Below, one piece after another: positions 20,411 through 29,055 of a DNA stretch of 47,824 nucleotides. Both the position numbers and the translations under genes were made by a program. Below the pieces are notes generated by a model. The model saw only the letters and a list, made by a program, of their open reading frames with translations. It had not been told where the DNA came from and did no database searches. The stretch is from Ectocarpus siliculosus (lineage: Eukaryota; Sar; Phaeophyceae; Ectocarpales; Ectocarpaceae): positions 1-47,824 of the forward strand of contig FN648756.1 of NCBI GenBank assembly GCA_000310025.1. The letters are read 5' to 3'. The first letter of the stretch is position 1. Each line of letters starts with the position of its first letter.

Positions 20411-21993
20411 CTAAAGCAAAGGCTTATTGCTAAACGCTGACAACGATCGGCTCTGTTCACTCAAACCGAACTCATTCAACTGCCTGTATTGTTCCTCTGA
20501 AACTCCCTCGACCATGGCGGTACCCTCGGATCCTGGAGCCACTACTTCCATGAGTCGCATGTATCGCCAAGCAGTCTTTGGACTTTTCCAATATGCCTTC
20601 TGCATGATTGTCGATAGAGAATCTCCTGCGAGGGCTCTGGAAACCGCCCCTCCTGACCTAAAGGAGTGTAGAGAGAACCCTTGGGTCTCTCCTACTGCCG
20701 CGGCGTATCTCTTTAGTGCTTCAGACATGACATCCTGCTAGTAGCCACCGGCAACTTGCCTCTCTGCGCTTCACCTTGCATAGACTCCGAAATGTCTGGG
20801 AAAAGGTAACCTGAGGTAGTGTCCCATCCGACCTGCTTCCCCACGGCTATAAACCTCTCTACCGCTCGAACTGGGCAGATTGCCACGTATTCCTCATCAT
20901 ACGGTACGGTCAGGATATGATCCGCTCCATCCCGTTGGGTTTTTCCCCACTGAAAATTGCACATGAGGCCGCTTCGATTTGGGAGTCGCAAAATACGTTG
21001 GATGAGGATATTTGTGAGCTCCACTCCTCTCTTGGTTGTGCTAAAAGCCACCGAAAAGAACGCAATGTCCCTAGCCAACGTAACCCGTTCGACGTCGGAT
21101 GAGGCGTATTGAAGCCTGATCTGCATTGGAAAAATAATCTTCTCCAGATGGCTTCGAAGAATGACCGGTGCTTGTTTCACCAATACTCCCGCCTGCTTTT
21201 TTTGCTCACTTGTGGTGAACGCCATATATTGCGCAACTAGCTCGCTTTTCACCGGGTTACCAACCCGCATGGTCTTGCTCCACGGTGTCACCACTCCCAT
21301 TTCCTTCTCGAACACCATGGATAACTTGGAGACATGATTTGTTCGGAGAGAGTCAAAGGCGTATCTAAGGCTACATTCTCCCTTGTCTGTTGAACAAGCT
21401 GTAAGATCTTTGGTGCCCACGGCTTCGCAGTGTTTAGCATGCACGATTGTACGCCGTCTTGAACCGCAGGAGTCTAACCAGCACAGGAACTCTACCACAT
21501 CCTTTGGTTGTGCATTTTCAATAGACACAGACCCGTTCCTTCGAGATGCTAGGAAGTTGCTGAACAAAGCCCATGTGGCCGACCGACTGCGCGCGGAAGC
21601 TTTCTCCGCCCATGCATTTAGAAATTGTTGGTATCGCCTTGAAATAGCCTCTTCGTCCACTTGAAGAGGAGGTGTTGTCCGAGGTTGGTGCTGGGCTATT
21701 GAGTACCCGCACCATTGACAGAACCGAAACGAATCATCGTTTTCACTGTGGCACTCCGGGCATAAGACCCGTGCCCGCGATGCTGACACCTTCACGAGCG
21801 GCGGAGGAGGAAGCTTCGCCTCGCCGAGACGATCTCGCTTGGGAATTATCGCCTCTAAGATGCTCACGATGAGGCCAAGGGCTGTGAACACAGCCTGGAG
21901 AGCCTGGTAAAGAATGCGTTGTCCCACAAACCACCGAACATGAACAGGAGACACGTTGAGAACGAGCCGAACGAACTCTTCATCACTTAGCAT
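20411..21993 (-). pseudogene. Tyrosine recombinase of the YR element, frameshifted
   Basis: Recombinase that would integrate the circular DNA form. The first frame (21993-20713, 426 residues) has a hydrophobic/basic N-terminus, a zinc-ribbon-like pattern (C78-x2-C81 ... C92-x2-C95), a SAM-like core-binding region and the first catalytic Arg (TTKRGVEL, R322). The frame then shifts. The second frame (20728-20411) has the remaining catalytic set: HSFR (His-x-x-Arg), a YW box and the Tyr nucleophile in AWRYMR. At 20724-20733 the pentamer GACAT (plus) is present twice in tandem. Removing one copy makes the two frames continuous, so a 5-bp duplication is the likely cause. The start ATG overlaps the pol stop by 11 nt, as in DIRS-type elements, and may rely on reinitiation. 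Confidence 0.87.
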
Positions 21994-24367
21994 TCCGGGC
22001 GAAATCCACTACCACAGCTAGCATTCCTGACCGTTTGAAATGAAAACGCTCGGACCCTTTCTGGTGGTGTACCCGGAAAAAGGGTGACTCACCCCCGCTA
22101 CCGATCGACAACGTCCGTGATCGCGTAGCCGCGTCCGCTATCCGTGGAAACCAGTACTGCTTCCGATCTGGGACGATCACAAGCGCCTTTGCGCGACACT
22201 CCTCCAAGTGCTGAAGAAACACTCCTACCATGCTCGTCGGAGGGAAGCAGAAACCGAAACACTCCTCCGTCGTTGAACCAGGCATGAACCGAACATTTTG
22301 CGTAAGCACGTCAACCCCGGCACACCCTTGTGTATGGTATCTGGAGTAAAATGGCAGATCCTCACTAGTGCAGCGCCCATCTACCCAGCGCTTGTGAACC
22401 GAGGCGGGTGTGGCCATTAAATCCATGGTCACCTGCTCACCCGCCCACGCGCATAGGTCGCCGAACATCCGCTCATCTAGTCTCACAAAATCGTCCGATC
22501 CTGGTCTAGAAATACCATCAGCCTCAGCGTTTTCCTCGGAGCTCACCCACTTCAATTTCAGCGTGAAATCGCGTCGCACTTGCAACCAGAACAGATCAGT
22601 AATAATCTCATGCATGAGGGTGTTGGAAGACCGCCCTTTCTTAAAGGCGTCGTGTAAGACTTTGCTATCCACCTTGGAAATGAGGGTGGACCCGGCCAAC
22701 TGAGAAGGTTGGCTATCCGAAAACAGACGCAGAGTCTGCTGGAGAGCGTACCCTTCCTGCACGTTGATATGTTGCTGCGCGACGTGTAGCGGGAAATCTC
22801 CGCCTGCTTTGAAAATGGGTTGGCCTGGACTCCTAATGAGTCCCCCCCATCCTCCCGAGGAGGCATCCGATGCCCCGGTAAGAGCTAATTGCTTATGCTC
22901 GGCACGGTACCACGACGCCCCGTTGAAATGCTCACGAACTTCCAACCAGCGTTTCAACTCGAACATAAGACCGCTGTTCTTTGGGACTGGTATCGTCATG
23001 CTAGGCTTGCGACCGCCGCGTCGCTGGAAAACTGCGATGCTCTTGTACATATGGTGCGTGTAAAGAGCCGCCACCGGAACCGCTACCGATAGACTAGTGC
23101 ACTTGCCTGCGAGCTTCTCTAACATCTGAAAGGTGATGGACTCCGACGCAATAGCGTCGACTAGAATCGCCTCGAGCTTGGCGAGTTTGTCCTCTGGGAC
23201 CTCGAAACGCCTGTTATCGGAGTCACAGATAATCCCCAGGAAAACCAAGCTCGTCGTAGGGATGAGCTCACACTTCTTCAGCGAAATGAAGTATCCCGCG
23301 CGATAGAGAACTTCTAGTGCGACATACGCGGTCGTCTGAGCTGCTTTGAGCTGCTCGTCATAGCGGAGCGTGCGGGTGGATCGAAAATTGGTCAAATAGA
23401 AATCGTCTATCCATGTTAGCACGGGAATGTCTCTTGCTCGCAGGTATCGAGCGACTGCCTCTGAAAGAGAAGCGTATATGAACGGGGCTGAACACCACCC
23501 GAAAGCAAGCACGGTAAACACGTACAGCTCGCCTTCCCACTCGAAGCCAAAATATTGCCAAGAACCCTTATCTAGGGCAACGTGGTGGTATCCAGCCTTA
23601 TGATCAATAGTGACTTGATGAGCTCCGGGCCATGCGCACTGAGCTACCTTGCCTACGCCATCCATGCTGAAAGGGTGGTGGCGGCACATGAGATTAAGCC
23701 ACCGTGCGTCCCATATCAACCTGGGTTTCGTGGGCTCCACACCCAACGGGAGCACCATTTGCGGTTTGCTAACGTCGGCGACGTCCTTCCATCTCGCAAC
23801 GCAACCTGTCGCTGCGAGCTTAGCGACTTCGCTCGTGACCCATGATACATGTTCGTCGGGAACGTGGTTCGGCAGATGTATTGACGTAAGGTCAGCGCCG
23901 TTGTACGAAGCACCGTGAAAAATGCCTGTTGCCTTTGTGTCTACGAAGTCGTAAACGTTGACCCCTTTGACCCACCCCAAGAGGGTATTGCGATCTCCAA
24001 CGGGAGTATCCTGTAAAATTTCGTCCCGCCAGAACTCAGTCGCTGTTTGCAAGTGAGCCGGAACGAAATCGTCCGTCACCCACATCCTAGCTTGGTCTGG
24101 TAGGCAGTGAGATTGTTGAAGGCGCCGAATATTAGAGAGGTCGACGGTTGACTGTTTCGCTGATGCACTGATCAGGTCCCCGCCCACTAACTGTGTGCGA
24201 ATGTGTGCGGTACGTGCGGCTCTCTCGGCGAGGAACAAGGCTGCTCCCGATCCGACCGGTGACACGCATGAAATGTGTAGAAGAAAATCTCTGATGTCGG
24301 AAAACTGGGCTTGTTTTGCCATAACCAACGTATGTTGTTGGCTGCACGTGTGTGACTTATGTCGCAT
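21983..24367 (-). CDS. Reverse transcriptase / RNase H (pol) of the YR element
   Basis: 794 codons from ATG 24367; a second ATG 45 nt downstream (MAKQAQFSD) is an alternative start. RT: PRLIWDARWLN near residue 220, TIDHKAGYHHV with catalytic D255, AFGWCSAPFIY near 290, and WIDDF (D321, D322), the DIRS-type variant of the YxDD box. RNase H: D501 (GASDASS), E538 (NVQEGYAL), D567 (KVDSK) and D617 (NAEADGISR), a full catalytic set. The C-terminal part (MDLMATPASVHKRW ... FPPTSMVGVFLQHL) matches the conserved region that follows RNase H in DIRS/Ngaro elements. No DAM-like methyltransferase or protease domain is seen. The frame is intact. Pol would copy the element RNA into cDNA. Confidence 0.93.
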   Translation of the reverse strand: MRHKSHTCSQQHTLVMAKQAQFSDIRDFLLHISCVSPVGSGAALFLAERAARTAHIRTQLVGGDLISASAKQSTVDLSNIRRLQQSHCLPDQARMWVTDDFVPAHLQTATEFWRDEILQDTPVGDRNTLLGWVKGVNVYDFVDTKATGIFHGASYNGADLTSIHLPNHVPDEHVSWVTSEVAKLAATGCVARWKDVADVSKPQMVLPLGVEPTKPRLIWDARWLNLMCRHHPFSMDGVGKVAQCAWPGAHQVTIDHKAGYHHVALDKGSWQYFGFEWEGELYVFTVLAFGWCSAPFIYASLSEAVARYLRARDIPVLTWIDDFYLTNFRSTRTLRYDEQLKAAQTTAYVALEVLYRAGYFISLKKCELIPTTSLVFLGIICDSDNRRFEVPEDKLAKLEAILVDAIASESITFQMLEKLAGKCTSLSVAVPVAALYTHHMYKSIAVFQRRGGRKPSMTIPVPKNSGLMFELKRWLEVREHFNGASWYRAEHKQLALTGASDASSGGWGGLIRSPGQPIFKAGGDFPLHVAQQHINVQEGYALQQTLRLFSDSQPSQLAGSTLISKVDSKVLHDAFKKGRSSNTLMHEIITDLFWLQVRRDFTLKLKWVSSEENAEADGISRPGSDDFVRLDERMFGDLCAWAGEQVTMDLMATPASVHKRWVDGRCTSEDLPFYSRYHTQGCAGVDVLTQNVRFMPGSTTEECFGFCFPPTSMVGVFLQHLEECRAKALVIVPDRKQYWFPRIADAATRSRTLSIGSGGESPFFRVHHQKGSERFHFKRSGMLAVVVDFARNAK

Positions 24368-24992
24368 ATGCTAGGGGAGAGTAGCACGCAAAGTGGAAAT
24401 TTCGTTCACCTAGGTTTAAGGATGATTTCAGTGTAAATCTACATGAATCGATCCGCGCGTCAACCGCCGACCAAAGTCCAAACCAAGAAAGGGAAAGGTG
24501 CAGAGGCGTGGGAGAGTGCTCGAGAAAGATGTATATGACCAGTAATTTCAGGAGGTAATGTGGGATCACGTGACGAAATGTGAGAATCGTTACAGAGTAT
24601 ATCAGTCAGGACGGTGAAATTGGTGAGTCCACATGGTGCCCATCGGACCGGAAATACGTGGTCGGGCGACGCGTCCTCCGACGCGCATGATGCGTGGGTG
24701 GGAGCGTGCATTCGAAAAGGAAAGGCTATCATATCGGGCTGAGAAAACCCTTATGAACCTCGAGCTGAAAGAAAGAAAGGTGGATTGAACCAATAGATAA
24801 CGAACTTTCACCAATGAAGGAAACTCCGAGGCGAAAAACCGAAAAACGGCCGAAAACCCACTGAACGCGAAAACTTGGCAGAAACGAGAGAAACATGTCC
24901 CGTGTCGCTGAACATCCAGATGCCCCCCGAACGACGAGAACCGGGAAACCAACAGACGAGAAACGCGTACCGCTCAGCGAATCACTAACTAT
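24368..24992 (-). other. Gap between gag and pol of the YR element
   Basis: 625 bp between the gag stop and the pol ATG. It contains a strong acceptor-like sequence (CTTTCTTTCTTTCAG on minus) and another AG (ACACACGTGCAG) just before the second pol ATG. Short frames are present without motifs. It could be an internal promoter region, or part of an intron that delivers pol from the same pre-mRNA. Confidence 0.4.
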
Positions 24993-27900
24993 TTAGTTGG
25001 GGCAATTCTGAATTACGTGTCCCCGACCATGGCACTTATGGCATTGGACAAAGGGGCAGACACGGAACGAGTGTTCGATATCTGCCCCGGTCTTGCCGGC
25101 ACGGCGGCAAGTGTTGCACAAAGCGGTCTGTCTGCTAAACCCGCTGCCACCCCCTCGGCTACTGCGGCCGCCAGAGGCCCTGTGTCGCCCCCCGGGTCCC
25201 CGGCTCGGGGTATAGTGCCCCCCCTGTGGCTGCATACCATAGGGGCTATATCCCCCAAAATGCGGGGTAAGGGCCATGGGCTGCATGGGGGGTGGGCTCC
25301 AAGGTCCGGCTGGAGCTGAGGAATGCTTGGGCCCCCCCAGAAACTTGGTGATGGCCGACAGCTCTTTTACCACCTGGCCACGATCTGTTTTACGACCCTC
25401 CTCGGTTTGGGACATGAGTTTGTCATGTACCCATACCGCGGCCGCATCCGGGCGGCCGCATTGCATCGCCGCATCAATACCCACGGCGAGCGTGTCGACA
25501 AACGTGCGTTCGTCCGTCAGCTCGGGGTCCATAGCCGCTAGCCTAGCTAGCTCCTGGACCTTGGTTTTGATCTCTAGCACCCGCTGGTGCTTGACGGAGG
25601 CGTCGAAAGTCGTGAGCCCGCTTACACTGGTAAGCAAACCCGTCCACAGGGCTGCGAACTAAAAGGGAAGAATTGCGAAAAAAGAAAGCCGCGGAAAGGG
25701 CGAGATAGCAGAGAAACGCTTGAGAAAAACCGAGTGGAAAGAGACGGCGAGAAGAGATACCCGGAGAGACGGGTAAAGCACATCGGAACCAGACACGCGA
25801 AGAAAAACGCCGGATAAAACCGAGCTGAAAACGGTGAAAGAAACAACCCTGAGAGAGGGATAGCTGACACAACGGAGAAACGGTTGAGAAAAAATCCACT
25901 TGAAACATTTGAGATAGCGGAGAAAACGCTCGAGAAAAGAAACCGAGCTGAAAACCGGAGATAGCGGAGAAACGTCAGAAAATAGCGGAGAAAACGCTCG
26001 AGAAACCGAGTGGAAAATGTGAAACAGTGGAGACTGGAGAGAAACCGAGTTGAAATACGGCGAAAGAAAGAAAAATTGAGAGAGGGTAGCGGAGATAGCG
26101 GAGAAACGTTTGAGAGAAACCGAGTTGAGAAACGGTGAAAGAAAGAAAAACACCCGAGAGGAGGGTAGCTGAGATAGCAGAGAAACGCGTGAGAAAACCG
26201 AGCTGAAAAACGGTGAAAGAAAGACAAAACCCGCGAAATGGGTAGCTGAGATAGCGGAGAAAACGGTGAGAGGGAGAAAAAACCCGAGAGATGGGCAGCG
26301 GAGATAGCGGAGAATCGCTTGAGAAACCGAGCTGAAAAACGGCGAAGGAAAGAAAAAACCCTGAGACACGGGTAGCTGAGATAGTGGAGAAACGCTTGAG
26401 AAAACCGAGCTGAAAAACGGTGAGAGGGAGAAAAAACCCGAGAGATGGGTAGCTGAGATAGCGGAGAATCGCTTGAGAAACCGAGTTGAGAAACGGTGAA
26501 GGAAAGAAAACACCCTGAGACATGGGTAGCTGAGATAGCGGAGAAACGCTTGAGAAAACCGAGCTGAAAAACGGTGAGAGAGAGAAAAAACCCGAGAGAT
26601 GGGTAGCTGAGATAGCGGAGAATCGCTTGAGAAAAAACCGAACTGAAGCGGAGAAACGCTTGAGAAAACCGAGCCGAAAAACGGTGAGAGTGAGAAAAAA
26701 CCATGAGAGATGGGTAGCTGAGATAGCGGAGAAACGCGTAGGAAAAGACGGGCCGAGACAACCAAATCGAGGTGAAAACGGTGAGGGAAAGAAAACGCCG
26801 GACCTACGACAGTGGAAACATGTTCCAAACAGGATGGCTGCCATGCGGCGCCCGTAGCGCTTCCTAAAACAAAGTGGTACATCCCGCTTTCTTCGCCCTG
26901 CGGGCCCAGCAGGTGGCGAGAGGCGGTACCTGAAACTGCCTCCGAACGGATCGCACAAGGAGAAATATATTTATAGAGAGAGAGAGATGTCGGCTTCTTG
27001 AAGAACAAGATATATATAGGCTTTGAAGAACAATATGTATATATATCAATATATAATAATATGCATAGAAATATAAAATATATAAATATACATGCATAAT
27101 AATATATTATATATTTACATATTGTTCTGCCAAAGTCGACATGTTGACAGAAAGAGATGCCACGGAGAGAGCAACCGAAAGAGTCCCTCACAAACGAAAA
27201 TGAAACGTGATGTATAGCAGGGGAGAAGAGAAACGAAAAGGGGGTAGCCAATATATTTATAGAGAGAGAGAGATGTCGGCTACTTGAAGAACAAGATATA
27301 TATAGGCTTTGAAGAACAATATGTATATATATCAATATACAATAATATGCATAGAAATATTAAATATATAAATATACATATATAATAATATATCATATAT
27401 TTACATATTGTTCTGCCAAAGTCGACATGTTGACAGAAAGAGATGCCACGGAGAGAGCAACCGAAAGAGTCCCTCACAAACGAAAATGAAACGTGATGTA
27501 TAGCAGGGGAGAAGAGAAACGAAAAGGGGCTAGCGCGCGGAGGCGGCATGCCCTCACCCAATAGATGTTGTGGGTGTAAGTTTCAAGTAGGTTGTAGAAA
27601 TGACGGGTGCAAGTGCGCGACGAACAAGCAATTTTACAAATCCGAGCGTGTGACGCCGCTCACGGATAGCCCAAAAGAAAGACACCTACCATAGACACCT
27701 ACCACCTACCATAGAGACAGAAACTAGATGGCGACCCACGTCCCTACGTACGGCTACACAGCAGTATCTCCTAAGCAAGAGCACACCGGCAAGAGGCGGG
27801 CGCCGTGAGGAGAAGAAAAAGAGAGGATGTTGAAACGAACAAATATATGTCGAGCGGGCGTTCCCGAAAGGAAAATCCACTCATATTGTAAGCACCACGT

Positions 27901-28784
27901 GATGAAACCCACGGGCAGCCAGCTATGGCCTGCGTCGAAGAAAATGACGGCAGGGAATGCTGAGAGAGAGCACGACGAACGAATGCTGCAGTGCAGAAAT
28001 CCATGAGGGACGGGGAGAGACGACGACTGCTGTGGGACGTGGGCCGGCCGAAAACGAGCAAGAACCATATAATGTCTACAAGACTCACCTTGCTGGAAAT
28101 TGTGGTGTACACGAGCGACTTCTTCTTCACTCGAGGCTCGCGATCCCCGGCCACACTCTCCTCCTCCAGGTCCGCCACGGCTCCAGAGATCTCCGACCGG
28201 AGGCGCTTGCCCGCGGTAGCCTCGCCCGCGGTAGTGGCGGGGGAAGACGGCGAGGCAGCCGCTGCCGCCGCAGCCGACGTGGATGCAGAGGAAGGGGAAG
28301 AGGGTGTGCTGCCGGCCCTTGCTGAAGGGGCGGAAGAGGGTGCTCCTTCTGCTGCTGAAGGTGCGGTCGCCAAGGTGGGAGGAGCCGGGAGAAGAACCGC
28401 GGTCGCCGATAGCCGGAGACCGCCGTGGTGGTCGCAGCGCCACAGGTACTGGAGGAGGGCCTGGGCTAGGGCCGCCTTCATGCGGGCGTCGCCCACGGCC
28501 ACGGAGTCGGCATTCCCACGCGCGGGAAGGCCGACCGCCATCATGCCAGGCTTGTCGCTGGCTGAGCCGGCGTCGACCAAAGCGCCGAAGATCCGGCACA
28601 GGTCGTCTAGGGAGGCTGTTTCCAGCTGCCGTCCGTGCGGTAGCACGCCCAGGCGGGTCAGGTCCATGACCCGCTCACCGCCGTTGCCACTCTTCGGCGC
28701 GCAGAGGTCGTATAACTGCTCGATGACTGCCTCGGGTCCTGGCGCGTGGAGGGCATCTAGCTGGAAACTCGGCACCGTTGCCAT
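24993..28784 (-). CDS. Gag of the YR element, two exons
   Basis: Exon 1 is 28784-28089 (ATG in GGTTCATCATGG context; an upstream ATG at 28811 is possible). The intron is 28088-25659 and exon 2 is 25658-24993, giving about 453 residues. The donor is AGCAAG/GTGAGT. The acceptor is TTCTTCCCTTTTAG/TTCGCAG. Both sides are phase 0, and a stop codon lies immediately upstream in the exon 2 frame, so splicing is needed to join them. Exon 1 encodes a Leu-rich helical part, then an Ala/Ser/Pro-rich linker and a KKK basic patch. Exon 2 encodes a helical segment (KTKVQELARLAAMDPE), a Gly/Arg-rich stretch, a CNTC pair and a terminal CCHC zinc knuckle (CHKCHGRGHVIQNC). Gag would package element RNA. An RNA-seq read across the junction is the decisive test. 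Confidence 0.72.
25662..26760. repeat. 77-bp purine/pyrimidine-asymmetric minisatellite
   Basis: The plus strand is almost purely A/G-rich with GAGATAGCGGAGAAACGCTT-type units. Exact 77-bp spacing is seen at 26301, 26378, 26455, 26532 and 26609. Units alternate between two types (GAATCGCTTGAGAAACC and GAAACGCTTGAGAAAACC), giving a 154-bp higher-order period. Both ends are degenerate, with deletions and odd-sized units. Confidence 0.85.
26964..27535. repeat. Two tandem copies of a 286-bp AT-rich unit
   Basis: Copies at 26964-27249 and 27250-27535 differ by only a handful of substitutions. Each has a GA run, many TATATA segments, and a more complex 3' half with GTCGACATGTTGACAG. Confidence 0.92.
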
Positions 28785-28895
28785 GATGAACCGGGAAGAA
28801 GAGAAACACAAACAGGGGAAAGGAACTAATCCCAGAGGGACGGACGGTCGCGGTCGCCGCTCGAGGAGAGCGGAGGGCGCGGACGGATGATGAGC

Positions 28896-29055
28896 GTCTC
28901 AAAAAGGAGACTCTCCTTTCCTCTGTTTTCCTGTCTTGCACAGGTTTGACAAAAGGAAGTGAGAGTGTGTTCTTCCTCCTCCTTTGTTCTGGATCTTTAC
29001 GTCTGGAGAATTCTTAAATCGTGCCTCTTTCTTCATTTCCTGTTTTGAGAATCCA
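28896..29055 (-). repeat. Split direct repeat A1 (5' end of YR element)
   Basis: 160 bp identical by eye to A2 (20026-20185). Its outer end, GAGAATCCA on plus, is the 5' terminus of the element. The gag ATG lies 111 bp inside it, so A1 probably contains the promoter or leader. Confidence 0.9.

Larger units (their letters stand above)
25659..28088 (-). other. Inferred 2430-bp gag intron carrying repeats
   Basis: Bounded by a consensus GTGAGT donor and a pyrimidine-tract AG acceptor. It contains, in transcript order, about 0.55 kb of unique sequence, a 286-bp AT-rich tandem duplication, and a 1.1-kb CU-rich minisatellite that runs up to the acceptor. Long open frames on this strand are a by-product of pyrimidine richness: TAA, TAG and TGA all need purines. 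Confidence 0.65.
19747..29055 (-). mobile_element. Tyrosine-recombinase retrotransposon (DIRS/Ngaro/PAT-like), near-complete
   Basis: A 9.3-kb element on the minus strand. Gene order is gag (spliced), RT/RNase H, then tyrosine recombinase. There is no integrase and there are no LTRs. Instead it has split direct repeats: A1 (28896-29055) at the 5' end, B1 (20186-20252) directly abutting A2 (20026-20185), and B2 (19747-19813) at the 3' end. This A1-ORFs-B1A2-B2 arrangement is the established signature of Ngaro/PAT-type elements, which replicate through a circular intermediate and integrate by YR without target-site duplication. A1/A2 (160 bp) and B1/B2 (67 bp) look identical, so insertion is recent. 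Autonomy is doubtful because the YR frame is broken at 20724-20733. Confidence 0.9.

Noticed and set aside
25630-25637. Gag exon 2 acceptor at TTGCTTACCAG
   Set aside because: From exon 1 this acceptor leads into a frame that stops within about 30 codons. The acceptor at 25659 keeps the open frame.
25622-27335. Long minus-strand frames of 327, 379 and 558 codons rich in Phe, Ser and Leu
   Set aside because: They lie in the inferred gag intron, overlap each other in all three phases, and come from a pyrimidine-rich 77-bp repeat that cannot easily contain stop codons. The unit is not a multiple of three, so the apparent protein repeats jump between frames.
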